Assembly (NCBI RefSeq): GCF_036373705.1
Contig: NC_089869.1
Location: 6,416,676-6,480,675 of the forward strand
DNA from: Amia ocellicauda
Lineage: Eukaryota > Chordata > Actinopteri > Amiiformes > Amiidae
Direction: 5' to 3'
DNA: 64,000 bases
Part shown: in pieces, positions 52,301 through 62,406 of the stretch
Layout of the letters: each line of letters opens with the position of its first letter
Position numbering within the stretch: the stretch's first letter is position 1
Program-made: the position numbers and the translations under genes
The notes under the pieces: model-generated
The model's database searches: none
What the model was told of the DNA's origin: nothing
Seen by the model: the letters and a program-made list of their open reading frames with translations, nothing else

Positions 52301-54047
52301 ATTTATTATTTCCACAAGGACATACACTTTACCTTATAGAGCTCTTTCCAACAACCGCGTAAGCAAAGAAGACTGGATTATACTCGATGTCAGACCCACG
52401 AAGGTTGAAGAGCCCTGAAATGAGAAAATTCAAATGCTACGCGTTCTCGCGAGACATCATACTTTGGGAATATCTTCTAATTGTTACCGCCTTGTAATCA
52501 AAGACAACCATAATTAGAACATTTTTTCAATCCTGCCAGATAATCTACACGAAGGACTAATTAATATATGCCAAAGTGCTTGAAAGCTATTTTAGGATAG
52601 AATGAATTCAAACTAAATAATTTATGAAACCTTTAGGAGGCCATGAACTCCAGGACATTGGGGATATGAGTAGATAATAAATATAACTAAGTCTCCAGTG
52701 ATTAAAGCATTTTGAATTAATCTAGACTGGTGGAAAAATAAAAAAGGGTAATTATCAATCATAGGTAAAACATTTGATTTTAAGTTTCAAATGGGACTCT
52801 TCAATGTCACATGTCTCTGCTTTTCCTACAAATGTTAAACATACTTACATGCAATTTCATCCAGAGCTGTGACAACAAACCAGGTGATTTTTCTTTCAGA
52901 CATCTTTGCCCTTAGCGCTGTGATCTTATCCTGCCAGGACATACCTGTAGAGAAGCACACTGTTTTAGATTTATCATTCTCATTTTAAATTCCTTTGAAA
53001 TTGCATTCCAGTGAGAGACAGGACATGCAGACTTTGAGTCAACTGAAATGAGAGAACGGTTATCAACATTTTGGATTCATGTTCATTTCCAAAAAGATCT
53101 GACATTTCCTCAGTCACTTCTAATTGGTATCATTTGTTTCCCGGACAAAACTCACCAGTGTAATTCAATGCCAAAGTGATTAGTGGAGAAACGGGTCTTG
53201 CGGGCCGATCAACCCAAATGGCATCAATGAGGTTGTCCTTAATTGGGACTAAGGAATGGCCAGCTCTGGTCAATGCCTTAGACATGATTTTCCACTGATC
53301 TGAAACAAATCATTCTGTTATAAGGCATCTGCACAGAGAAATTACATGAAATCTCCTCAGTTATCAAGCTGTGCTGGGGTTAACTGAACAGCTGTGCAAG
53401 AGCAGCACCCGAATGTGTACAAATAGTGCATCCCTTAACTGTAACTGACCTGCAGCAATGATCCAAGGATCAACGCCAACTCTGGAACCATCAGGAAGGA
53501 CGCTAATCAGCCAGTCTTCCTGGGATGGGGTTTCTTTTAAACCTGCATGGGTATAACATCAAAGGTGATTGCATGAGCAGTAAAAGCAGTTATTGCATGG
53601 TAGCAACAATACTAATAAAAGAGCAAAAAAATTGATTGGCCTCAGTGAACTCCAGCAATATACAGCCATTTGTCCACACATTCAAGGTCAAAACAGAAAT
53701 AACTTTTTTTTCCCCCACCATATAAACACTTATTATTGCTGCATCTTGACTCTGTACTTGATGAAGCAGTTATTGAAGATGGATGCATGCATTATTATTA
53801 TTATCAATAATGATTTACTTATGGTTTAAGAATGCAAAGATGAAGATTCTTACCCATCTTCATTACAGTCCAGTTACTGTCCATCTGATTGCCAGCTTGT
53901 AAAAAGTAACGACCATCTGTCCACATGGCTGCGTGTTGTTCAGTGACAATTGCTGTGCCTGGAAAGAAAACAAACATATATATTCATACATGGATACATA
54001 CATACATACATACATATGTAGCTAACCAGTGAAAACGCTACAATATA

Positions 54048-54087
<40 letters not shown>

Positions 54088-55564
54088 AACAAATACATGC
54101 AATCATGTTTTCAAAAAAAGATCCATAAAGATTTGTATTTGCAACTTGAGGACCTAAAATACCAATATATGAGAGCTAATAGGAGCTACTATGTAAATGG
54201 TCAGAAATCAGGTAGGTATAATTAACTAGAATTACTAACATATCTAAATGAAAATAATTTGAAAAGACCCTTAGATATCCTCTGGCTGCGGATGTTAATC
54301 CAGGAGATCTGAATGTGAACATTCTGTATGTATGCAGCAATTAACAGAAAAAATCCCATCCATACATGAACATTTCATATTAAGAGGATGTATACAATTG
54401 ACCTACTCTCTTTTGTAGCAGTACAAATGTTTCCAGCATGGATATCACACTCCCATGATAATTATTACTACAGTATTGTTTTGTGTTTGCCATTCACAAA
54501 CGATATCGTAGTATGGCTCCTCTGAAATATGGGCGAAATTGAGAACAGAACAGTGTACTCAGGGTTTTCAGTAATGTACCTGCAGAGCCATTAAATCCGC
54601 AGATAAATTCCCGTCTGCAGTCGCAGGGTGCAATGTACTCACTCTGAAAACAAAGTAAGGGAAGAGGGAAGAGGGAGATGGAGAGATCAGCTCTAATTAG
54701 TAGGTAGAAGAACAAGACAGCTACTGACAGCCTGATTAGCCATTTCCTTTCGCTGCAAAAACAAATAAGTAGATACAAGCAGATAAGTGAGTATTGTTCT
54801 TCTCATTAGTTTAAGGTCAGCAAGCTCTGTATTTGGAATATGCGCAGGGTTGCTCTAATCAAAGGTAGTTTGAAAAGAAAGAAGAAGGAAAAAAGCTCCT
54901 CTAGTAATTATTTTTTGTACTCTCAACATACGGTGGACAGAAAATCCCTTTTACTTCCCCTCATGCTTAATTAGTCCCTGGAATTGAAGGAGAGTATTGC
55001 AGATACACACACACACCTGTTTCTGTTGCTATCAGCTTGTCTTAATGATATAGAAAGAACCTTAATTAGAAATCCTCTTACCCCTAATCTTACAGAGTTT
55101 CCTGTGATTAACATGAAGGCGCTCACAACACTCGCACTGCGTGATTCTGTAAAAACTGTCGTGAGCGATAGAACAGACTCTCAAATCACAGGTACCCTGC
55201 CTGGCACTATGCATGGTGTTTATTTGGTTTGTTTCTTCTTTTTTTTTTTTTTAATTCTCATTAGAGCCAGATTTTTCACATTGTCTTTATTCCACACTCA
55301 GGAATACAGTTGAAAATCCACACCCGTGAAAACTCCGTGTGTTGGCCAACGGGAGTTTGCTTCCCACAACACTGATCACAGTACATAACAGCTGGTTTCA
55401 GCTCCAGATCTGATTAAGTGTCATGTTAATCAAAGAAACATATCTACCTGGTGAGCGTCTCCTGATGGCACGATGTAGGCCTGTATGGGCTCAGTAATGT
55501 ACTTGCTGTTTCTCATTGCTTGTCTCAGCTGCCGAAGCAGCTCAGTGGAGATCCTGGGCGACAT
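46225..55564 (-). CDS. xpnpep1: X-prolyl aminopeptidase 1 (cytosolic aminopeptidase P)
   Basis: This Mn-dependent M24B metallopeptidase removes an N-terminal residue that precedes proline (for example from bradykinin-type peptides) in the cytosol as a homodimer. Nineteen coding exons with GT-AG introns and consistent phases encode 620 residues; the human enzyme has 623. Residues 1-160 and 161-300 are the two creatinase/prolidase-type N-terminal domains. Residues from about 320 to 545 form the pita-bread catalytic domain, and the remainder is the M24 C-terminal region. The metal ligands D415, D426, H489, E523 and E537, and histidines H395, H485 and H498, are all present at the human numbering. 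There is no signal peptide or GPI signal, which excludes XPNPEP2, and no mitochondrial presequence, which argues against XPNPEP3. The tail ends in TQPIA, three residues shorter than the human end. The start chosen is the ATG at 55,562-55,564, equivalent to human MPPKV. An in-frame upstream ATG exists in exon 56,447-56,492. Confidence 0.98.
46816..46914 (-). CDS. xpnpep1: xpnpep1 coding exon 18
   Basis: Residues 549-581, phase 0 at both ends. [20 protein letters not shown] matches the strand region after the active site. Acceptor CCTTAG|TAC, donor GAG|gtaaga. Confidence 0.97.
47026..47102 (-). CDS. xpnpep1: xpnpep1 coding exon 17 (metal ligands E523, E537)
   Basis: Completes E523 and encodes [20 protein letters not shown], with E537 in RIENVV. 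The two glutamates bind the manganese pair. Acceptor TTTCACAG|AGCCC, donor AAG|gtaaga. Confidence 0.98.
47136..47159. repeat. Poly(A/T) run in intron 16
   Basis: About 24 adenines on the plus strand, 34 bases upstream of the exon 17 acceptor in gene orientation. There it reads as a poly-T run that may serve as the polypyrimidine tract region. Confidence 0.85.
47268..47441 (-). CDS. xpnpep1: xpnpep1 coding exon 16 (H489 motif)
   Basis: Residues 465-522. [20 protein letters not shown] carries H485, the ligand H489 and H498. Human XPNPEP1 has GVGSF where this has GVGCF. Donor GATG|gtgagc. Confidence 0.98.
48212..48281 (-). CDS. xpnpep1: xpnpep1 coding exon 15
   Basis: Residues 442-464, [20 protein letters not shown]. 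Acceptor TGTACAG|GAATGC, donor CCAGAG|gtatga. Part of the catalytic-domain helices between the two halves of the metal site. Confidence 0.97.
48517..48577 (-). CDS. xpnpep1: xpnpep1 coding exon 14 (D426)
   Basis: Residues 421-441, [20 protein letters not shown], with metal ligand D426 in GTTDVTR. Acceptor TTTATAG|AGATGG, donor AAAAG|gtattc. Confidence 0.97.
49073..49144 (-). CDS. xpnpep1: xpnpep1 coding exon 13 (D415)
   Basis: Residues 397-420, [20 protein letters not shown], with bridging metal ligand D415 in LIDSG. Donor TTCAA|gtaggt splits the K421 codon. Confidence 0.97.
49441..49518 (-). CDS. xpnpep1: xpnpep1 coding exon 12
   Basis: Residues 371-396, [20 protein letters not shown] and IIHY, including the substrate-side histidine H395. 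Acceptor CTTCCAG|TCAAC, donor TACAA|gtaaga. Confidence 0.97.
50893..50951 (-). CDS. xpnpep1: xpnpep1 coding exon 11
   Basis: Residues 352-370, [19 protein letters not shown]. Acceptor TTTTACAG|ATTCC, donor CGCAG|gtaggt. Confidence 0.97.
51194..51244 (-). CDS. xpnpep1: xpnpep1 coding exon 10
   Basis: Seventeen codons, residues 335-351, [17 protein letters not shown], phase 0 on both sides. First helix of the M24 catalytic fold. Confidence 0.97.
51349..51438 (-). CDS. xpnpep1: xpnpep1 coding exon 9
   Basis: Residues 305-334, [20 protein letters not shown] and on to KMAH. The acceptor was chosen at AACTCCAG|ACACAC rather than the AG seven bases later, because only this keeps frame and aligns THRS with human DHRC. 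Confidence 0.94.
51929..52139 (-). CDS. xpnpep1: xpnpep1 coding exon 8
   Basis: The largest coding exon, residues 234-304. It includes [29 protein letters not shown] and [18 protein letters not shown], and forms the second N-terminal domain. Donor AAAG|gtgtgt. Confidence 0.97.
52333..52414 (-). CDS. xpnpep1: xpnpep1 coding exon 7
   Basis: Residues 207-233, [20 protein letters not shown]. Acceptor ATTTCAG|GGCTC, donor ATAAG|gtaaag. Confidence 0.97.
52849..52944 (-). CDS. xpnpep1: xpnpep1 coding exon 6
   Basis: Residues 175-206, [20 protein letters not shown] followed by [11 protein letters not shown]. The W207 codon is split with exon 7. Confidence 0.97.
53156..53299 (-). CDS. xpnpep1: xpnpep1 coding exon 5
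   Basis: Residues 127-174, [20 protein letters not shown], then [15 protein letters not shown] and LALNYTG. End of the first N-terminal domain and the linker. Confidence 0.97.
53450..53542 (-). CDS. xpnpep1: xpnpep1 coding exon 4
   Basis: Residues 96-126, [20 protein letters not shown] and [10 protein letters not shown]. Acceptor CATGCAG|GTTTA, donor GCTGCAG|gtcagt. Confidence 0.97.
53854..53958 (-). CDS. xpnpep1: xpnpep1 coding exon 3
   Basis: Residues 61-95, [20 protein letters not shown] and [11 protein letters not shown]. The WTDGRY block is a signature of the aminopeptidase P N-terminal domain. Confidence 0.98.
54050..54082. repeat. (TA)n microsatellite in xpnpep1 intron 2
   Basis: About 16 TA units, with a short (CATA)n run at about 53,990-54,016 next to it. 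Confidence 0.95.
54580..54643 (-). CDS. xpnpep1: xpnpep1 coding exon 2
   Basis: Residues 40-60, [20 protein letters not shown] then A. Acceptor GTTTTCAG|AGTGAG, donor CTGCAG|gtacat. Confidence 0.98.
55448..55564 (-). CDS. xpnpep1: xpnpep1 coding exon 1 (start)
   Basis: Residues 1-39, [20 protein letters not shown] to SGDAHQ. The exon itself begins at 55,572 after CTCAACAG, with eight noncoding bases before the ATG. The ATG has A at -3 and is equivalent to the usual mammalian start. Confidence 0.96.
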
Positions 55565-55572
55565 CTTTTCAC

Positions 55573-57624
55573 CTGTTGAGATGGGAGACATTTAATCAAC
55601 AAAGCACATTCTAATGCGGTTTCCTTTTCCTTCATCAGAAGGACTTCTGAACTCACAGGTGAATGGCAATTAACCAACTTCTCTGATAACCTTTTCATTT
55701 TTATTTCCCGCAGTATCGAGTGTTTCAAGTTTTACATCGCAGAATTAGTTTAAGGCAAATATGAGCAAATACTGTATCACCACATACCATACAAAACAAA
55801 TAATGCCAATGTATTTTTGAGATGTCTGGGGATGGTTATGCATCATAAGAGAAAGTGATTTAGACTCACATTAAATAAAACAATTCACTGAAGTATTTCT
55901 TAAATGCTTTCAAAAGCCGTAGTTCCAAGATAAATGTATGACACATCTGCAAATGCATTATTTATTGAAGACAGAGTACGTGTACTATATACATCTTATT
56001 TAGGAACCATGAAATTAAAATGTGGATTTGTACACTACATTTTTTTCAAACACTCTCAAAAGTTTAAATTGTTTTCCATCCTTAGCATACTGAACAAATA
56101 CTATTTTGCACCATTTTCAAGATGGAAAGATGCCACTTGGTCTAGCTGAAGATGTTTTAAATTTAAATCAATTTAAGTACTATTAATGAACTCCTTGCTT
56201 TTGTCAGAAAATAAAGAGCTACTGAGATCTAACAGTGAAATTCTTATGACATACAACCAAGATTAAACTTTCAAACATTCAATGCCCATTGCTAGATTAA
56301 ACATTATTTCACATTTCTAGTTTTAAATTGAAATGTCTGAAGAGATACTGCCTTTTAAGATGAAAGATATTACATTTAAAAAATAATAATAATACACACA
56401 AAAAATCAAAGACTACCAAGAGAAGGATACATTTGAGTTACCGTACCTTGACTCATTTTCTTAGCTGAAGGCTTAGAAATCTGTCAGCCACTCTGAAGAA
56501 GGAAAGGGCTTTGTTCTGATCTTTACCCTCTAAGACGAAAGGTTTGATGCTAATCTAATATTCAGCATTTTTCTGTAGTTAAAGATTAACACTCTGGCAC
56601 ATCAACCAGCTGATATTGCTGAACTGATCTACTAGGAGTTCTTTCTTTTTAAGATTATTGACCAAACTTGTACATTCTCCAACCAAGGAGACTGTTAGAT
56701 GTGAACTTGTGTCTTTGATATGCTTTTAGCGTGTTTTTTCCCCCCCAATTATTCCATGCATTATTGATTCCAAATAAACATCATGGCTAAGACTTGCTTA
56801 AGAAGAGTTGCCTGGGTAGTGTGTGTTTTTAACTGTATGTGAATGTTGTACTGTATTATTGCACTTTTGTATTGCTCATGTAACCTGTAAGCCCTTATTC
56901 AAGACGTCTGCCAAGAAATATGACAATAAACAATACAAAAGAAGGAAATTCAGCTGCAAAAGCACATAGCAGATCATTTAAAACTGGCATTTACAGTATC
57001 TCTATTTATTTTACAGCATTCTTCTTGACCTACTGTAACATGCAGCATAATAAAAAGTCCTCTCATTACTAAGAAACAAAACCATCAGGGAAGTTCCAGA
57101 AACACATTTCTACACCCTTCAGTTTATAGTTATTTTGTTTTTCAACGCCAAGGCTATGCAACCCATTACCATTTATAGCCTAATAATGAGTTTAAACATG
57201 ACTTTAATCTTGCAGATGATTGCACATTGATATCAAGGAAGCTTGCGAAACATGCAATACCACTGATTGTTCCGTTTGAACCCAAGCAAGGAGTCAAGGC
57301 TGCTTACTAATCATTTACCAATTTAAACAAATCTGATCATCTTTTGGAATACCATGTTCCATATAATCTGCAAGTTATAAAGGGGTTATTACAGAGAACC
57401 AACACTGTTTCCAGCAGCATAAACTGGACATCTAATACAAAACAAATAGTGTGGGACATGACGTTCAACACTAGGTTTCCGGCGCCTGCTAACAACACAC
57501 ATTGCCAGCTGTAGGGGCTTGTTGTTTTTGGTTTTAAAATAGATTACACGAATAGTTTCCCACCTTAATCTATGTTGTTAAAGTCGCTGAACGATAAACC
57601 TTTAGTAAACTGCACAATGTGTAC
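55573..57624 (-). other. xpnpep1 5' intron(s) with a possible extra exon and a SINE-like tail
   Basis: No other coding sequence is supportable. The stretch 56,855-56,935 resembles the 3' end of a fish SINE (TGTAAGCCCTTATTCAAGAC then GTCTGCCAAGAAATATGACA). The antisense frame 55,525-55,728 is partly coding-exon shadow. Confidence 0.5.
56447..56492 (-). other. xpnpep1: Possible alternative xpnpep1 leader exon with in-frame ATG
   Basis: A strong minus-strand acceptor (CCCTTTCCTTCTTCAG) and a donor (GTCAAG|gtacgg) bound 46 bases. The ATG at 56,454-56,456 reads ATGAGTCAAG into the next exon's GTGAAAAGATG, which gives MSQGEK in frame before the usual start. Use of this exon is inferred from splice signals only. 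Confidence 0.5.
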
Positions 57625-57760
57625 CTGCTTTTCTCCAGCTGTAATGCTTGAAACGCTGCTGTTGTGTATCAATTTGGGTATCTGGAAGCTGCCATTTCAA
57701 CGATGACGTTTCCTGTGCATGTGACGCACGACGTCAGCCAATCAGATGCATGGGAGTTGC
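57625..57760 (-). other. xpnpep1: Probable xpnpep1 5' noncoding first exon
   Basis: Minus-strand donor AAAGCAG|gtacac at 57,625/57,624. The right boundary (transcription start) is estimated from the CCAAT and CRE positions. It contains a nine-codon upstream frame at 57,669-57,695 (MAASRYPN then stop). Confidence 0.55.
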
Positions 57761-57829
57761 CTCGACTGTGAGGTCGTGTGCGCCGGTCTGCGCTGCTCCA
57801 CCAATTGGATCCACGGGATTTTGCAGATC

Positions 57830-57964
57830 TGCGCAGAACTGCGGAAATCTGCGATACACGAACACGACTGCAACGAAGGCGTGCATTTGCAGTGCAGCCT
57901 GCGATTCACACTGCAATTCTGACCGATTATTTGTTTTTTCATATCGAAAAAGGAAGAGTTTGAG
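57830..57964 (+). other. Possible 5' noncoding first exon of the rightward gene
   Basis: Ends at the donor GAAGAGTTTGAG|gtaaat. The start is not defined. By vertebrate gene order the rightward neighbour of xpnpep1 would be add3. This is inference, since no coding exon is in the window. Confidence 0.35.
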
Positions 57965-58268
57965 GTAAATAAAAAGCTTGAAATAATTTTGAAATATCAG
58001 TTCAGTGTTTCCTGAGTAGGCTGGATTGCTATTAAGCTCTGTGTTAAACAAGTAAATAACCAGCCTGTGTAGTTACCTTAAGTTAATGACAGAATTATAT
58101 TATATATTATATTACAACATTCTTTATGTTTGATTGATATTGAAACAAAAATGTAAGAATTATTTTTTAATGTGAAGCATCCATCCGAAAATGATCATAC
58201 TTCATGTTCCATAAGTTCGATTTGTCATATAAAACAAGACATATATTCACCCAAAATTACTTTTAAAT

Positions 58269-58274
<6 letters not shown>

Positions 58275-58324
<50 letters not shown>
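58275..58324. repeat. (TA)n microsatellite
   Basis: About 25 TA units. Confidence 0.96.
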
Positions 58325-58325
<1 letters not shown>

Positions 58326-59557
58326 TAACACTTGAAATGTGGGGAGTCCCCTTAAAAATGTGTGTTATTTACATTATGTGGCAAATTTTCATTTTTTTCT
58401 GAATTTTCATAATTCTGTCAGCACCAGAATGGGATAAGCAAATATTTAAATGGCAGGAATTACAGATTATTACAATAATAAATACATACATAAAGCCCAG
58501 CTGCCTAGGCATCACACTGTTGATTTGCCTAATGCTTGTACATTCATCTGCTGTTTTTGTCTTATATCTGTTTTGCTCTTACTATTAATATTTCAGGGTT
58601 GAGACAAAGAGTTTGTACATTATTTGTACATTCTTTCCTTTGGCTGACAAAACGATTTACTTCATGGACTAGGGAAAGCACTGCTGTATATCTAAAAACA
58701 GGTCTAAAACTGACACAACCACCAATTGAAAATTAGAAACCCAGTACTTAAAAGTGGTGTTTCTATGGATACCTGGACCAAGTGGAAAACAGAAAGCCAG
58801 CACCAGGCCCCAGCTAATGGGTGGTTTGTGATTTGCAACAGACAGACATGTTGAAGTTTTTATGAGGTCGGAGAGTGACTAATGTGGAAAATTGTGTCCC
58901 CGTAGTCTGTCAGTCAAACAATCATCAGGCACTTTTGTAAGAGTACATTCTGTTTATGATGTGTTTAGTTTGTGGTGATTAAAGGCCAGATTAAATATTT
59001 ATTACCATTGGACAATAGAACATGTTTTAAGCAATACCTGATGGACATTCAGTGGCACATTTGAAAGTTATTGTCATTCAGTCATTTACAAAAATGCCCT
59101 TTTTTGCCTCTTAATGACATGCATTTTGTTGGTCTCTTCTTCAGTTCTTGTCAGTTTCACTTAAACTGAGCCAAACAGCCATAAAGATGAAGTGGGATCA
59201 AGTTATTAGCTACATCCATAAAATAGCATATCCTAATGATGTCTGCAGTACTTGTTGAATATGCTAAATAAATGCAGGCCCATGACAATTGCCATCAGAA
59301 TGTTTTTTTTAAGAAAATCATGTTACAACACATTTTGTAATAAATGTGTTTATGGTGTTTTTTTAATCCACATTACGAAATGAGGTAGTAGTGTAATGAC
59401 ACATGTTGCAAAACATGCAGTAGTGTTACAACATGTGATTGAATTACAAAATTGGTTAGCAGAATTGTATCATTGTAATAAATATAATATACGTTGTTTT
59501 AAAGGTTGTCAAGAATGTATTATTATTGCAGCAGACAATACATACGTAATAATTCTG

Positions 59558-59559
<2 letters not shown>

Positions 59560-59590
<31 letters not shown>

Positions 59591-59594
59591 TATA
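59560..59594. repeat. A-run plus (TA)n
   Basis: A poly-A run of about 15 bases passes directly into about 11 TA units. Confidence 0.92.
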
Positions 59595-61770
59595 AATGGA
59601 CAGGAACATCAAACATTACAAAAACAGGCTAGTTAGAGAGTCTAGATTGCTGTTACCACGTTTCCTTATATGCATTACAATAGGATACTCATGCTTACTC
59701 CTCTTAAAATAGGTATAACAATAACACTTGTATTACAGTGGGGCAAGTAACATAGCTACCATTTAACTGTTTATTGCAAGTGGTGATTTAACTTCATGGG
59801 AAAATGCTAAAGTCTTGGTTTGAGTCTTCCTTTTTCTTTCTGAAGACATTCTACCAATTTCATTTGATGTGATGTTGCTGTTGTCCACAAGAGGGAACTG
59901 GTTAAGCGCAATGTAAACCTCAAACTCCATATGAAGGATCTAAAGCACGAAACACATTCTTAACCACAGGGGTTTGCTGTATAAAGTCTGTGAGAATGTG
60001 ACTGCGTTAGTTATTGGGGTTTTTTTGTGTTTGATTTTTTTAGCCTGCAGTTGACAAACCAGAATATAGTTTAATCATCAATTTAGAGAGTGGATATTAG
60101 CATGTAGTTTAAGAAACAGTCACTCCAAATGCATGTAAATATTTATTTAGCAAGTTGTTCCAGGAATATGAACTGGAGGAACCAATGAAAGAGGAAACAA
60201 TTCATATAATTTCATAACGACCCCAATGATATCCCATATTAGACATTTTGCACAAATATACAAAAAAAGGTTTGCCAGATTTTTGGTTGGATGTACAGTA
60301 CTTCATCAGTTTACAGTTTACATTCCATTTTTAAACATTTCTGAAACATTTGTGAGATGTCATCTTCATTTCATGGTTAGATAATGATTAAGAACTCTAT
60401 ATTTATAGATTATAAAACACCCTACAGAAACTGTTTCCAGAATATTGATCACAATTAACTGTGAAACCCTTAATATGACAGGCTTCGGTTAAAAACCTAT
60501 TAAATGTAAAACTTAATACAAGTTGATCATTGTGGCTGGAAATTGTGTTCCATGGCACTGTGAAAATGCATGTGGATGTCAGCCATTACCTGATGCTTAT
60601 GACTTAAACGTAAAAGGTAATATTGGTATGTGAAATGGTGTATAATTTAAGAAGTTGTTTTGCTTCCAAATGCATGGTTGCAAACTGCAGCCCCCGTATC
60701 ATTTGTGCTGAAATGAAGGTGTTGTTAATTGTTTTGCAGTGGCCTAATGCAGGTGTGCAGCAGGGGATTATCTCTGTGGCAACTGTTTTTTAAGGCACTG
60801 GAGAAAGGACTCTCCCAAGAGACTGACTCCGGAAAGCACATAGGGTTTAATGACACCGAAATTAACCTGCAGTTAGTCTATACCTGGTTCATAATTTCAC
60901 AATGATTCAATCAACAAAATCATAGAAAGCATACAGCACATTAAGGTATATGGGAACATAATGTTATAGGTAAAAAATATATTTAAAAGCCAGTTTTGTA
61001 AAACGTCAATTTCCCTTTCTCAAATCCAGCCAAAATGTTGTATTCCTCATAAGCTATAGAAATGCACCTGAGTATACCTGTCCTCAGAAAATAAATAACA
61101 CAAATGTTTATATACACAAGGAATGCATTATTCTGAGGTTTTCATGTTTCCAATTCATGATTCTGAACAAGTGTCTTTTTCCCACTTCGCCTCAACTTTC
61201 TTCTCGAACCTTGACGTTAATAATCTTCCTCATGTCAAACGCTGACGTTGGCTGTTCTCAGCCGATAAGATACTGAATGTTGTCGCTCACAAAATCATTA
61301 GAAATATCAGAACGCATTGTAAATTAAGCACTGAATTCAGTTATAATAGAAGGGTAAAAAGTCGCTTCTAAACATCCAGCAGAAAGAAATGGAAAAATAT
61401 TGTCCTAAATTGTGTTTAAAAACTCCCTATTGCTAACTAACCTCTATCTTTTGGATCATGTAAAAGTATATTTAATAGTCTAAACAAATATACCAGCATT
61501 GTATTATAAGGCATGATAAAGTGCAATGATATGTATTGTATATGGATAAGGCTATTGATATATATATATTTACAGTTGCAGATGTATAAATCCTCAAACT
61601 TTTCTTGTGATGCTGTTGCAGGTAACTAGATTAATGTAATGGACCATACAACTCAACCATTTGTAAATGTTTGGTTGTATGCATCTTTACATGGGGCAAT
61701 TCATGAATGTGTGTGATGTATTGCATTTTTCCACATTAATTCTATTATATAAAAATGTGTTCTATTGCAG

Positions 61771-61848
61771 GGTGCAAGGATGCGACTTCTCGGATAGCGG
61801 AAACACAGCGGAAAAACTACTCAGCCACTGGAATTCTGCTGTTATTTG
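61771..61848 (+). other. Candidate 5' noncoding exon of rightward gene
   Basis: Seventy-eight bases bounded by GTTCTATTGCAG| and TTATTTG|gtgagt. It has four CpGs in AT-rich surroundings. It carries a short frame from the ATG at 61,780 that stops after five codons. It looks like a spliced leader exon, plausibly of add3 by synteny, but no transcript evidence is available. Confidence 0.45.
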
Positions 61849-62342
61849 GTGAGTTTTAAATTGAGGTGTTAAAAGATGCTTATATGATATGAGTCATACT
61901 GGAGAAATTGCATACACCTTACTTATGCATTATTAGCAACACAAAAGATGCAAGAAAACAACATTTTAGTAGCTGTGCTAGTTCCCATTTAAGACAGATA
62001 TTTGCAGTTTGAGAGAAACATTTGCTTCATATAGTATAGAGTTACTGCAGCATCAGAAACAAGTAGAAATGGACAGCAATCACTGCAATTGTCAGAAGAT
62101 ATCCTGCAGGCTTCAAAAACTGGCCAGCATTGCCCCCTGCAACATTGAAATTAACAATATGAATGGTCAACACATTGCAAGTGCTTCTATTCTGTTTTTT
62201 TTTTAAGTTAGTAGTGGACATTTAAATAGTGGAAAGATAGCAAATAGTTATTTTGTTTCACTATCAATTTATGATTGGGTTGAAGGTTGCTTCAGTTATT
62301 TCCAAAGCTTTCATTTTAACTTAAGATAGTAATAACTAAACA

Positions 62343-62406
<64 letters not shown>

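Larger units (their letters stand above)
57480..57970. promoter_or_regulatory. CpG-rich, probably bidirectional promoter
   Basis: CpG density rises well above its surroundings. CCAAT boxes lie at 57,738-57,742 and 57,801-57,808 (the latter palindromic, CCAATTGG). CRE/ATF-like TGACG and ACGTCA sites lie at 57,702-57,736. The xpnpep1 leader runs leftward from about 57,750. A plus-strand donor TTTGAG|gtaaat at 57,964 could end a rightward first exon. No TATA box is obvious, which fits a housekeeping promoter. Confidence 0.65.
57971..61770. other. Intergenic or first intron of rightward gene
   Basis: AT-rich, with (TA)n tracts and no supportable coding exon. A weak CTCF-like CCACAAGAGGGA lies at about 59,885. 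The open frames 58,172-58,736 and 59,396-59,632 are repeat-derived or motif-free. Confidence 0.4.

Noticed and set aside
57648..57968. 106- and 105-residue frames in the CpG block
   Set aside because: Stop codons are rare because the block is GC-rich. The frames overlap on both strands and match nothing.
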